Of a stretch of 64,000 nt of DNA, positions 44,110 through 55,700 are shown in pieces (position 1 is the first letter of the stretch; every line of letters starts with the position of its first letter). The notes under the pieces are model-generated. The model did no database searches, had not been told where the DNA came from, and saw only the letters and a program-made list of their open reading frames with translations. The stretch comes from Siphonodentalium dalli (lineage: Eukaryota > Mollusca > Scaphopoda > Gadilida > Siphonodentaliidae), in contig CP136068.1 of assembly GCA_032622095.1 (NCBI GenBank), forward strand, positions 47,238,443 through 47,302,442, written 5' to 3'. The translations under genes and the position numbers were made by a program.

Positions 44110-46250
44110 TGAATTTAGTTAGGTGTTCGGCATTATACATGTGTTTGACATTCGCGCGAAGTTAGTTAGGCGTTCGACGTTCAACATTCAGTCAATATCC
44201 AATTTCTGGTTTTTGCGGGAGAGGTTCTCCATTGGTTCAGTTCGTGCTACCCCGCTCGAATTTGGTCCCAGTTTCCTCGGTTTCCCCATGTTGCAGACCA
44301 TCGGCATAGACCCAGTTATCGATTTTGAGGTTTTTTTGCGAGGATGGAGTTCTCTTTAGCCCGTGCTCTCCAACTCGAACTTTGCCCGATTTTCATAGTT
44401 TTCCCCAATTTCTAAACTGGACTTGGAAAATTTCGCTTTGATGAGTTTAAATAGGCCGCTATAGAGGGCACATGCCATGTTTATTGACCGATCGACCCAA
44501 AATTAGGTGAGGGAGTGTCTTCCCACTAGCAATTGCCATAACAAAATGAACGGGTCGTAGACTGTTACCAATTTCAAAATGTTAAAGAAAAATTATAACG
44601 TGTTCGTGTGAAGTTGGTTAGGCGTTCGGCGTTAGGCATACCATTGACATTCGACTTGAACATTTTGACTGAAAAATCGAGTTTGGGTTTTCCGCGTGAA
44701 AGGTCATGTTTTCATCCAATTCGTGCTCAGCCACTCGAATCTGATAAAAAAAAATCCAGAGTTATCCCCAATCTTTAGACCCCCGCTGGACTGAACATTT
44801 CGCTTTGATGATTGTTGTGGTAAAATATTATAGTGCGATACATACATACCGTGTTTATCAGCCGATTGGCTCCAGTTTGGTGTGGACATGTGTTTCGACT
44901 AGGTTTCACCATGACCAAATACATGGGTCGCAGACGACAACTGATTTCAAATTTTGAAGTAAAATCGAAGGTCAAATCGGCAGTTTGACGTTCGGCGTTC
45001 AATGAAAATGTTAACTGAAAAATCGATTTCGGGTTTTTTCGCGTGAAAGGTTTTGTTTTGATCAAATTCGTGCTCAACCACACGAATCTTGTGAAAATGT
45101 TATCGTTTTCCCCAATATCCAGCCCTGACTAGACTATAGGTCAAAACAAGACCTTTCACCCGAAAAACTAAAACTTATTGTTGGGTCGAAATATTCTAAG
45201 ATGAACGCCTAACGCAGAACTTTTTAAATGGGTGGTGGTGGGCGAGCCATGAATTTGGTAAGGGTGACTCCTAGTCGGTAGACATGTCCACGTCAGCTTT
45301 GCAGCCAATCGGCCAATAAGCATGGCTTGTACATATCGCCCTATAATATATTTGCACACATATCATTAAAGCAAAATTTTCAATGTTCAGCAAGGGCTGG
45401 GCATTGGGGAAAACGATGGAATTATGACCAGATTCGTGTGGCAGAGCACAAATTGGGTCAAAACAAGATCTTTCAAACGGAAAACCCATTTATGTTTCAG
45501 TCAAACTGTTCTAAGTTGAATATCAACTGATTGTCTAACGCCTAACCAACTTCACACTAAAACATTCGATTTGCCTTTAAAATATTTAAATTGGTAACTG
45601 TGGCCTGTGCATTTAGTTATGACCATAGCTAGTGGAGAGACATTCCCTCACCAATTAAATTTGGGATCGATCGGTCAATAAACATGGCCCGTGCCCTCTA
45701 TATAACATCATCAAAGCGGTGAAGGAATTTATACTAGATTCGTATTGCGGAGAACGAATTAGGTCAAAACAAGACGTTTTCACGCGAAATACTGAACATT
45801 TATTTTTGGGTCGAAATTTTGAAAAGTTGAACGCCGAACGTCAAACTGCTAGATTGACATGCGATTATACTTAAAATTTTGAAATGGGTTGTAGTCTGCG
45901 ACCCATGCATGCATTTGGGATGAAAACGTGTCAATCGGTCGAAAAACATGGCTTTAATGTAACGCCAAATAATATTTCAGCACACAAACCATCAAAGTCC
46001 AGAAAGGGCTGGAAACTGGGTGAAACGATGGAATTTTCTCCACATTCGTATGGCTGAGCAAGAATTTGGTCAAAACAAGACATTTAGCGCAAAATACACG
46101 AACTCGATAGTTCAGTCAAAATGTTCTAAACCAATGGAAATCGGACAAATTTTGAGTTGGGTAGTACGATTGGGGTAAAACGAACACCTTTCATGCTAAC
46201 ACAACTCAAAACTTCATGCGAATGTCAAACTAATGTCTAACGCTATGAAC
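44110..46250. repeat. Degenerate 2.1-kb palindromic array of about 0.4-kb units
   Basis: Three forward units (landmarks GTTAGGCGTTCGACGTT at 44165, GTTAGGCGTTCGGCGTT at 44615, GTTTGACGTTCGGCGTT at 44983) are followed by inverted units (CGCCTAACGCAG near 45207, CGCCTAACCAAC near 45539, GAACGCCGAACGTCAAAC near 45830, and a further one to 46240). Forward units carry CGCGTGAAAGGT and inverted ones GACCTTTCACCCG. The centre of symmetry is near 45125. The units are diverged and no coding sequence survives. Confidence 0.75.
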
Positions 46251-47829
46251 GTGTTTGGTAATTCATGCCACTTAGGAAGATGATACCCAACATGCTTAAG
46301 ATAGTAATACGTATACACTATCTTGATACCACACCGTCTCATGAATACCACACAAAGCCAACATGGGACCAGTATTTCGTATCTGGTCGTTGCTATTTAA
46401 TTGGGTATTTATAGTGGCTGATTGACTATGTGTTCGATAATGTGTTGAAATTGTACGATAGGTAGATTACGAGAAGCGTGGAGAGTATGGTGGGTTATAA
46501 CTGAGACGGAGAGGAAGAGGATGAGGAGGAGGGAGAGTTTGACACAAATGCAGTATCAGATTTTTTGACAAAATAGTAATATAATATGCTCGTAGTTACC
46601 AACATACAACAAGTAATATGTCATATCTTAGTTTTTTAAACTTTCCCCTAGTTTCCTGTCATTTGCGACCGCGTCGGCCATTTTGAATGCGTGATACTCA
46701 TCAAGTCGAAACCACGTAATTCCCCACCGTGAATTAAAATGTGTGCTGAAAACAGCAAATGTCACATTGTGTACCCAAAATAAATTGCTGTAAAGCAGGG
46801 TACACAACACACCAACATATGGCGACGTTTAAATTGGGACCAAGACCCTTCGAAACGGTGGAAGAACATATTTAATTATGCAAAATCGTATCATATAGAC
46901 AAGTCTCCAGCTCTCCGATTGTTGGACATGTCCTACCTGGTACCCCCAAATCACCGATAAAAAGTTAGGGATAGTCACATGCATTTGTATTCATTTTGAC
47001 TAACCCACTTTTTTCAGTGAGTCGCTATGACTAACTATGGCCTTAATGATAGTGAATACAATCCATACATGTACGTTACACGAAGAATAACTTTAATTAC
47101 ATAACAAATTTAAGCCTAATATTCATTGCTAATTATTAAATTTCCATTGCATCGCAATTCTATTAAATATATAATTGAGCAAACTTCAATCCCACACCGC
47201 ATGCTACACTATTCAGATACAAGGTTGTTATTTCATAAACACCAGTCATATCGGCAACATTAACAATTTAAACATACCACAACCTGATGTTTTAACACAG
47301 ATAATTCCCTGCGACAAACGTTTGGCTAAGCCAATTTAGTCATGTTGCCTATCTTTTTCACTTCAGTGATGTAGGAAAATCCCCAACAGCTTCTGCTGAC
47401 TGCTTCAGACGCAAAGTTTTAACAACAGTAGGGCACATGCGACTGTTGGTCTACAAACCCACACATTTACCACTAATTGTTCGTTGGAAAATCAAATTAC
47501 ATTGTGAAAGTGATCTTCAACGAAAACACTGGCATTTTAGAGTTACCTCTCCTTATCAACAATCAAAGAAAACACACACACATCTTGTGCTACAGTAGAG
47601 GTAACACGAATAAATGTCTACAACCAGTAACTGATTAGTATAGTCGAACTTGGATTATGTTCCAGTATCGCACTCCGAATGTAGTTAGTATAAGATAAAG
47701 TTCTCAGTATTGACAATGTTGTTGACAACCGGAAGGGGTGGGGCGCAATCAATTTATTGTCAGGACCCTTAAGTCGCTATTGTATTAGTTAATGTCAACC
47801 ACACCGACCAAGCCATCGACACAACACTG
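46251..47829. other. Intergenic, mostly featureless
   Basis: A purine-rich run (GAGACGGAGAGGAAGAGGAT, 46502-46540) is the only low-complexity feature noted. No gene was supported. Confidence 0.45.
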
Positions 47830-47945
47830 TGTGTACATGTATATATGATGTGTCTCTTTATACATATCTCCATTCAAGTCTTACATGTACATGTGTATGA
47901 GGTGTGTCTCTTTATACATCTCTTCATTTATGTCTCACATGTTAA
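47830..47945. repeat. About 56-bp tandem repeat, two copies
   Basis: ATGTGTCTCTTTATACATAT... and GGTGTGTCTCTTTATACATC..., each followed by TCTCACATGT or TCTTACATGT, repeat side by side. Confidence 0.75.
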
Positions 47946-47948
47946 TGT

Positions 47949-48459
47949 ATATTGTTACCCAACAGTAGAGTTTTACTTCGTAAATCATTGGGATTTAGAA
48001 TTAACTGGTTAACCCCAAATTCGCGTTCGTAACGCCACAACGAACTGTTGCCCGACCCGAGCGAACTGTTGACTGGCTCCGAGCGAACTGTTGACTGGCC
48101 CGTTGCCGCCCGAACGAACTGTTACATGGTTTGCAATTTCCGTGACGTTTATTCAATATTCACAGAGACTACATGTGCTTTTTGCATTTAGATACATGGC
48201 GGTATATTCCAGTTAGTTCTCATAATTCGTTCGAAATAACACTATTAAAGAGTGTGATTAATTAGCAATGACCTGATCATATACAAGTAAATGTATTGGG
48301 TAACAAAGCAATTATTTCATGTGTCTTTTGGGAACAGGCAAAATTGTTGTCTCTCGGTATCAGGAATGACTATCGAACAGTTCGATAGTCATTCCTGATA
48401 CATCGGGACAACAATTTTGACTGTTCCCAAAAGACACATGAAATAATTGCTTACTGTCG
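47949..48459. mobile_element. Hairpin-bearing repeat, copy 1
   Basis: Starts TATTGTTACCCAACAGTAGAG and ends GCTTACTGTCG. It contains several CGAACTGTTGCCCG or CGAACTGTTGACTGG units, then TATTGGGTAACAA (inverse of the start) and a long hairpin at 48308-48450. A second copy lies at 49098-49698 in the same orientation. There are no ORFs, so it is probably a non-autonomous transposon. Confidence 0.75.
48308..48450. repeat. Long near-perfect hairpin, copy 1
   Basis: The GCAATTATTTCATGTGTC...GGTATCAGGAATGACTATCG arm of about 70 bp pairs with CGATAGTCATTCCTGAT...GACACATGAAATAATTGC almost without loop. Confidence 0.9.
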
Positions 48460-48720
48460 AAATGTTATCTTCGAGGGTAACAAGTGATATATATATATGC
48501 CCAATTTAACTGGTAGTTGGTCGGTTTTCAAGAAAAGGCAGGAATATATGTACAAGAAAACCATAATCACGAATGGTAACGCCCTTAAGATCATATTATT
48601 AGCCATAAATATAAATTATAATATAAAATATATTGGTTACATGAATGCACCGCCTCAGAATTCCGTTAAAACAACTAATCCTTTTATTATTATTACAAAA
48701 AACTACGGCTTATTATTGCA

Positions 48721-48844
48721 GGTTTCTCATTCACCACACCAAAAAGCTTCTAAATGCGGATAAAACATCGGAGGCATTGTGTTCCCGCCAAGGAAGAGTG
48801 CATGGCCCAGCCATTGTTCACACCTACAACATCGAAAGCAATTA
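48721..48844 (+). other. Tentative plus-strand terminal exon
   Basis: Acceptor TTATTATTGCAG is followed by a frame FLIHHTKKLLNADKTSEALC, SRQGRVHGPAIVHTYNIESN and a stop at 48842-48844. No upstream exon or domain is known. Confidence 0.2.
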
Positions 48845-49097
48845 ACGCGGTCATAATAGTTACTGCAACTATATGACATCTACCGAATACACACCCCACG
48901 AAAACACGAACTGTGTTGTCCTGCGAGATATCCCATCGCTATATAGCTCAATTTGACACGGCCAGATTAGCCTTCCTACAATATCCTAAAACAATAAAGC
49001 TTCTCAAATCATCGGCATAGTGAACAGAACTTTCACGAACTTGGACATCGACACTTTCTAATCGCTCTACATAAGCATGGTCAGAGCTATCATCGAA

Positions 49098-49698
49098 TAT
49101 TGTTACCCAATAGTAGAGTTTTACTTCGTAAATCATTGGGATTTAGAATTAACTGGTTAAACCCAAATTCGCGTTTGTAACGCCACAACGAACTGTTGCC
49201 CGCCCTGAATTAACTGTTGCCCGGTTTGCAATCACTGTCAGCTTTCGTGACGTCACGAGTGAACTGTTGCCCGACCCGGGCGAACTGTTGACTGGCTCCG
49301 AGCGAACTGTTGACTGGCCCGAACGAACTGTTACATGGTTTGCAATTTCCGTGACGTTTCGGCTATTTCCGGAAATAGAGACTACATGTGATTTTAGCAT
49401 TCAGATACATGGTGGTATATTCCAGTTAGTTCTCATAATTCGAAATAACACTATTAAAGAGTGTGATTAATTAGCAATGACCTGATTATATACAAGTAAA
49501 TGTATTGGGTAACAAAGCAATTATTTCATGTGTCTTTTGGGAACATGCAAAATTGTGGTCCCTCGGTATCAGGAATGACTATCGAACTGTTGCCCTCGGC
49601 CTACGGCCTTGGGCAACAGTTCGATAGTCATTCCTGATACCGAGGGACAACAATTTTGACTGTTCCCAAAAGACACATGAAATAATTGCTTACTGTCG
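49098..49698. mobile_element. Hairpin-bearing repeat, copy 2
   Basis: Matches copy 1 along its length but carries an extra segment (CGGTTTGCAATCACTGTCAG, TGACGTCACGAG) and a different hairpin tip with GGCCTACGGCC. CGAACTGTTG units occur six times. Confidence 0.75.
49517..49689. repeat. Long near-perfect hairpin, copy 2
   Basis: The same outer arms as copy 1, with an additional inner stem CGAACTGTTGCCCTCGGCC / GGCCTTGGGCAACAGTTCG. Confidence 0.9.
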
Positions 49699-51399
49699 TG
49701 CAGCGATGTCTGCTTACGACGCATTCTGCACCGAGTCAGGTGGACTTGACCTTTTGGTGTTGGGTATACTTAACGCGTTCGTTCGATGCGATTACCCTTC
49801 GGTGCACATGCAAACTACATGTATGGTAAGACTCTTATGTCATGATATACACACCTAGTTACCACAGAGTAAAATTCCAAATATACATTCAACGAGACGA
49901 CTTGGTGGGCGCATTCCGATTTAGCAGCAGTCCAGGTTTTCCCCCAAGCAAAATCGATGACGCGGTTCTATTTTTGGCAATGTCATCGATATTTATATCT
50001 ATATATATATGCGATAGATAACTCTATATTGTAATGTTTATAATCTATATGCGTTAACCCACCACGTCAGGTGCTGTTTTAACGCCAATAAAGTGGCACC
50101 TCATAAACAGAGCCTTGCTTTTATTAAACGGACATGACTCATTCGAGCTACTAAATTTTGGAAGGAGGTATACGATAGACCTATAAATGCACGAAATTTG
50201 ATATACCACCCTCATAAATTTATTTGGCATGGTCACACCCATTTCCAGCTGTTTTTAATATTTCGCTCAGATGTGAAATAAACGCTCTTTATCAGGAGTA
50301 GACTAACACATAACGCTCTTTTCTGTTCCACGTCATTCACATGGCTGCTGTTAGTTTTTTTTTTTTAACCAAAAACACCGTGTTCAAAGCTGTATTTATT
50401 ATGCCTTCAATGCGCCATAGCTAACTGTATATATAACTATGCGACCAGGCGGTCAATGTTATAACTGGGGACAAATGTTTTACTCTGCTAAATTTTACTC
50501 CACTCTTTTAAATCAAAATAAGTTATTACATTTGAACCAAAACTCAGATCCATTCTGAGTCATACAATGCTCCAGTATTTATGATTGTCATCAACAAAAA
50601 GCGAGTTAAAATCAACAATTTCATCAATCACTTATCAATATATTAAATTGTAATACACCATGCCGTCCACAATCTCTGCGTATATACATTACTGATATAT
50701 ATATATAATGCTATACATTGGTGTCATTGTGTAATATGAGGTGCGTACAGAGGATAGCGGAAGGCTGGTATTGTCCTTGGCATGCAGCTACAAGTGTCTG
50801 GCGAACAATTTCAGTTAGCACTAAATACGCAATTTGTTATCTACGCATCACATTCAAGTCACCAAAACTCAGATACATGATAATTAGCTTCATCATACTT
50901 ATGTTTCTAAGGGGATTGAATAAATCGTACGTATCTGAAATTGTTTGATGACGCCCCCCCCCCCCCAATAATTGGGTAATATCTCATGCAACTATATCTT
51001 TCTTAGCAAGATGTACCCACCTCGGATGATAACAGTGCAGGAAACCATATAATTGTATTTGCCATTTACACTCCTGCATGTCACAAACACGTTATATATA
51101 TACAAACATATTTATGATTTATATAATGATCGTGGGTGAACAGATGTCACTATACAGTGGACGTAAAGAGTCGACCATCCGGAACACTATTTCGACCCAC
51201 GTTTATATTTAGTTCTCCTCAGGGTAGATTTAGGTTGCGAAGAGAATGTTTTTTCAGCACTGAAATCGAATCATGGCAAACTTTTCAAAAACTAATTAAA
51301 ATTTCTTCCAGAATGGAGCTACATCTTTCAAATAAATAAATGGCTGATTGAACATTTATTTATAACACAAGAATTTTAACAGTTTTGTTTCTCCGATAG
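49699..51399. other. Intergenic stretch
   Basis: 50126-50160 (AAACGGACATGACTCATTCG then AGCTACTAAATT) matches 26652-26690, a dispersed repeat. A poly-C run lies at about 50954-50966. No gene was supported. Confidence 0.45.
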
Positions 51400-51597
51400 T
51401 ATATGTATATATACACCGGTAAATTTAATTTCTATCTAAATGCTGAAAAAAACATTATTGTCTCAGAAATACACAATACAGAGAACGAAATACAGCTATG
51501 GATCGAAAGAGTATGCCATATCGTTGAGCGCGACAATTTTCGTCGACCTTATAGTAACATCTGGGTGCACATGTCTGTGTCACCCACGACCAAAACA
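51400..51597 (+). CDS. Tentative internal exon of an unrecognised plus-strand gene
   Basis: Acceptor TTTGTTTCTCCGATAG and the near-consensus donor AAAACA/GTAAGTATC bound a 198-bp phase 0-0 frame of 66 codons. It reads FNFYLNAEKNIIVSEIHNTE, NEIQLWIERVCHIVERDNF, RRPYSNIWVHMSVSPTTKT. Amino-acid composition is protein-like, unlike neighbouring frames. I do not recognise the family. A second phase 0-0 candidate at 54189-54314 lies on the same strand and could belong to the same gene. Confidence 0.3.
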
Positions 51598-51869
51598 GTA
51601 AGTATCGTTATGAAACCATTAACGGCCAATGGCTCCAAAAACTCACTTACTTGTTATTAAAAAACAAACAACAAAACAAAAGTTCCTATGTGTGATTTAC
51701 CGTCATTTCTCGAGTGATTATAAACGATAATTTCACTTGTGAATTATGTCACTTTAATTAGTGCGTCGTGTGTGCATATGCCATATATACATGTATGCGT
51801 CATGTGAGTAATGGCGGTGTTATTCGGATTTATGGTAAATAAGACGTTTATAGTGGAATATAATAAACA

Positions 51870-52002
51870 GAATAATCACTTGATCATTATATTCGGGGAC
51901 AATTTATAAAACTCGCGAGCGCAATGCTCTCTCGTATTTATACAACGTCCCTGCCTCCCATGAATTATTTCACATTACCAGTTCAATCAAGTGATTATTC
52001 TC
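51870..52002. repeat. Foldback with GAATAATCACTTGAT ends
   Basis: GAATAATCACTTGAT (51881) and ATCAAGTGATTATTC (51987) are exact complements. Between them are CTCGCGAGC and other small palindromes. Confidence 0.65.
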
Positions 52003-52577
52003 CATATATATAACCGAATCTTCTGTTGTTGGTTTACTATGACTCAACAGCAGTGCTTATACCACAATAAGCACACCACTTAACATCGCCGCGGTTGGAA
52101 ATTGCCAACTGGTTGCCATTTCAGTCCAAAAATGATCAAAAGTAGGAAAATAATAATGTTTCCGTCTGGTGCGAAAAAAAAAACACGATTCACACTAAAA
52201 TACTGGTTTAAAACAACGTTAACTTGGTTTTAACATTAAATTTCTTCCTAATGGCAATGCTCTGTCAGGAATAACAGTTGTAATAGTTGAACAAATTGGA
52301 CACAGTTGGTGAGACTCCAGAACCAATGTCGCCACATCGACCCCTGCGTATACAGTATCGGGAGTACTTTACTTTGAACACATTTATTTGTCTAATTTTA
52401 TAAACACAATCGCTGAAAACGGCTCCATTCGGGAGCCTTTTTATACAGCGCCAGGGAGGGGACTGCTGCCACTGCACAAATGGGCATGCAGCCCCTTTGT
52501 GCGTTAGGGACCTGCAACCCTTGTGTGCACTTCGCTCACATATTTATTCTGCTGCGTCAATATATGATCGTGCAAAT

Positions 52578-53035
52578 AGGTTCATATTGGACCTAAATAT
52601 TGGCATTGGTTCATATATAGGACTTATTTCATTCTGAAATAAGCCCATAGTGGTCTACTGAATAGTGCAATGATACTAAGCACGAAAGGCCTCTAGACTT
52701 ACAAATGTATTAAATGATCGTTTTATAAGTCATGTCTCCATTCTTTTGGATCATATATATATATATACAATGCATACATATAAGCTGCAGCACATCATCG
52801 TGAAAAGAGGTTCACATTGGACTTATTTGATTCTGAAATAGGCCCATAGTGAGCTTAATTTAAATTTTATTTACCTAATTTGTTTTAATCAAATTTTTGA
52901 AAAACTAACGCCGGTATACTCCGCCAGGGTACCCCGAATCACCACATAAAATTTGGTTGAACTCGGATCAGCCGTCTGGGAGAAAAATCCGAACAGACAG
53001 ACGAACGGACGGATTCTACTCTATTATATATAGAT
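52578..53035. repeat. Dispersed repeats: TTCATATTGGACTTATTT family and a SINE-like tail
   Basis: GGTTCATATTGGACC...CTGAAATAAGCCCATAGT (52578-52660) and GGTTCACATTGGACTTATTT...GGCCCATAGT (52808-52855) are related, and their inverse occurs at 26832-26875. CGCCAGGGTACCCCGAATCA at 52920 and the text to about 53035 (ATTTGGTTGAACTCGGATCA) resemble 1795-1855 and the AAGGTCA elements' tails. Confidence 0.55.
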
Positions 53036-53356
53036 AACATATAACAAAACTGTTTTATACATGGATTGGATCACAAGTGCTGGTTTCACATGGAGTTCTT
53101 ATCTTTGTCGGGAGTAAAGGTTGTTACGAAGATAGAACTCCATAACGAGACCACGTGAACGTATACGAACATGGAGTATAAAGTACATGTATCAGTTAAA
53201 TAGTTACAGTACAACTATAACGCCATTTTATTAAGTAGTCAAATTCCAAATTTTCGAAACTTATGTTGAACCCATTTTCTTCACAAAGTACATTTTTATG
53301 GACTATGATGTAAATCTCCAAAAATTCATTTATCCCATAATGGTCGGACGGTCGAA

Positions 53357-53504
53357 TAAGTTAACCCTGATAGAGTGGTATAAGTTAACCCTGATAGAGT
53401 GGTATAAGTTAACCCTGATAGAGTGGTATAAGTTAACCCTGATAGAGTGGTATAAGTTAACCCTGATATAGTGGTATAAGTTAACCCTGATATAGTGGTA
53501 TAAG
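53357..53504. repeat. 24-bp minisatellite, six copies
   Basis: The unit TAAGTTAACCCTGATAGAGT plus GGTA is repeated six times. The last two units read GATATAGTGG in place of GATAGAGTGG. The array is otherwise identical unit to unit. The translation LYHSIRVN is incidental. Confidence 0.95.
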
Positions 53505-54188
53505 AGCTTTGCCATTAGACTGATTGAGAGGTTTAAACTGTGAACTTCAAACGTCATACTTCAATCAGTGACATACCATACCACTATATATATATAAATT
53601 TCGATAAGCGTATGATGATTTGTTATATTTGCACACAGGAATATCGCAAAATTACTTGTACACAATAGATAGAATAATTTACCCCGCAGGGTCGTAACAC
53701 AACAAAGAGAAGTCGCGAAATTATAGGTATACATAGGGCGTTCATGTTCAGTTATCAAACTCTTGCTTCTAATCTCTCGTTTTTTGCCCACCATGCGTCA
53801 TGCCAACAACATATATCAAGTTGAGCCCGCGGGAACATGCTGTCCCTAAATGATATGAAATGAGACGCTGGACAACCTGGTTAGTGATGTTAGTCCACTG
53901 GTTCTATCCTTAGCTTTATAAATAATGTACCACACGTGTATCTTATAGCTGTCAGGTCTAAGCGACTCTATACGGAATAAATGCTCTCTCTTTATATGCC
54001 ATTTTCAGGAAAGTATTGCCTTAAGTAGTGAGTGCCGATATGTATGCATATAAATTCCCAGTTGTTAGTCCAACTAGCGTAGCACAATATTTCCCGACAT
54101 ACGTTATATAATATGATTGTATGATGCATATTTTGTTTATTTTCCAAAAATATATTCCATTAAATCAAATAAGAACTATATTAGTTAG
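53505..54188. other. Intergenic, no recognised feature
   Basis: Nothing beyond a short (TA)n at about 53585-53595. Confidence 0.45.
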
Positions 54189-54314
54189 GATACGATGTTT
54201 AGTTCGTATATCGTGATCATCGCACCTCAGCCATCGTCCGACTATAACGTTTCGACCTGTCGTGGGAATCTGCGAGAGTTACACGACATTTACTATGCTC
54301 TATTTTCACACAAA
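54189..54314 (+). CDS. Tentative internal exon of an unrecognised plus-strand gene
   Basis: An open frame between a weak acceptor (TTAGTTAG) and the consensus-like donor CAAA/GTAAGTGG, phase 0-0, 42 codons. It reads MFSSYIVIIAPQPSSDYNVS, TCRGNLRELHDIYYALFSHK. If the ATG at 54195 is the start, it would instead be a first exon. No domain is recognised. Confidence 0.22.
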
Positions 54315-54445
54315 GTAAGTGGAATAGTTCATATGAAGGGCAATGATATGTTGAGTATACAGTTTCAGTTTCAAGCCTCGGAAGTAATGTCGCGATTTGT
54401 GTACTGTATTTCTTCTCAAAAGACCACCCCTCCCTAATCGACTTG

Positions 54446-54688
54446 TTAACCCTTACATGACTGGAGCTTCCTGCAATTTTGTGAAGAACCCCCTCCCAAT
54501 GCATTCTCTTAGCTCTGCTCCCAAATGGAGCCTAGCTCGCATATATAAGAATATGCATTGGTCTGATAATATTTACATTGCCCTCTTAAGCCAGTGTGTT
54601 TTGTTTTATAGATACATGTGAGGCTCCATATGGGAGACTCGCATATATAAGATAATGCGCCATGATATTTAATGCTGCACAGGGTTAA
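54446..54688. mobile_element. Probable piggyBac-like MITE with two palindrome variants
   Basis: TTAACCC (54446) and GGGTTAA (54682-54688) bound 243 bp. Inside are two degenerate palindromes (54496-54561 and about 54593-54660) with the CCAATGCATTCTCTTA and CTCGCATATATAAGA arms but a GCTCC-based centre instead of GACC. The terminal repeats match only over a few bases beyond CCCT, so assignment rests on TTAA and the shared interior. Confidence 0.55.
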
Positions 54689-55469
54689 ATTTAAAATTGT
54701 ATTACGCAGAGTCACTGCAGATCGTTTTATAGACAAAATAGTCATCGGCGGTATCTTGTCACCCACAATTTAATAAATGCTCGTTCATTTAAATTTAAAT
54801 CCAACGAGGCGGTATTCACCTAAATGTTTATGGATAAACCACGGTGTATGGTACCATATTAACAAAATCGACGTTCGGGATTACCACATAGAAGGTCGTG
54901 GTTTATCAACATTCATATTGGACCTTTTTGTATCAATAATAAAGACCGTGGGACAAATGTATAAACCTTATTATGTAGTTGGTATGCTGCATACAATTGC
55001 ACATACGATGTATACATACGTTACAACTACGTTTATGCACTTGATCAAATAGCCACTCTTTGCTGTTTATCAATTGATTATTTCTTTTCTTCAATACATT
55101 CATCAGACTTCAGAGAATACCCGTATGTTGCGTAACGATCTGTGACAGATGTCAATTTCTTTTTGCACTACTACAACGTGTTAGTTCCACATTTTAGCAT
55201 TCTGGAAATTAACACGTCCGTCGGCGTCTTCACGCTCATTTGAAACGAAACCGAACATTTCGCTGCCTGGCTACTCAACTTGGAAATTGCTTTACTGACC
55301 GGAGAATATCTGCGCAAATGACGGGTATGTTAATTGATCCAGATTATGAATGTTTTATTTTCTAAATAGCGATGATTCCAACATAAAATTAACTTTTCGA
55401 ACTGGATTAAAGAATATATGCGCGCATTTATGCCTGCTATTAAGGAGGTTCGTGTGTACTCAATTGTCA
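54689..55469. other. Intergenic, no recognised feature
   Basis: A frame at 54777-55052 has no splice or domain support. Nothing else was recognised. Confidence 0.4.
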
Positions 55470-55612
55470 GATAACAAAACAGTTATCACCCTTGTTTTCG
55501 TGGGACCTGGAATGTCACCATCGGGCCTGGCGGCCCTCGGGTGACATTCCAGGTCTTGAGCGGGCGACAAATCCCCGGGTCTCACTCAATCGCGGGCGAT
55601 AACTGTATATTA
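55470..55612. repeat. GC-rich foldback
   Basis: The inner stem ACCTGGAATGTCACC pairs with GGTGACATTCCAGGT around GGGCCTGGCGGCCC. The outer arms CAGTTATC / GATAACTG close it. The right half matches the repeat at 1038-1096. Confidence 0.8.
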
Positions 55613-55700
55613 TTGTACACGAGAACATGGGTTCAACCGGTGCACTCAGTGCCCTCAGTGCACAGGTCGAACCCATTTTTTCCGTGTACAATAATGATGA
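55612..55700. repeat. Hairpin at the LINE target site
   Basis: TATTGTACACGAGAACATGG, GTTCAACCGGTGCACTCA pairs with TGAG/CAGTGCACAGGTCGAACCCA and CCGTGTACAATA. The 3' arm is part of the 107-bp sequence repeated beyond the LINE. Confidence 0.75.

Noticed and set aside
47949-49698. CRISPR-like array from repeated CGAACTGTTG words
   Set aside because: The spacing is irregular, the units lie in a eukaryotic interspersed repeat and no cas genes exist.
53330-53557. ORF with LYHSIRVN repeats
   Set aside because: Translation of the 24-bp minisatellite.
54777-55052. 91-codon plus-strand ORF
   Set aside because: No domain, no splice support and a partial internal palindrome (GATAAACCACG / CGTGGTTTATC).
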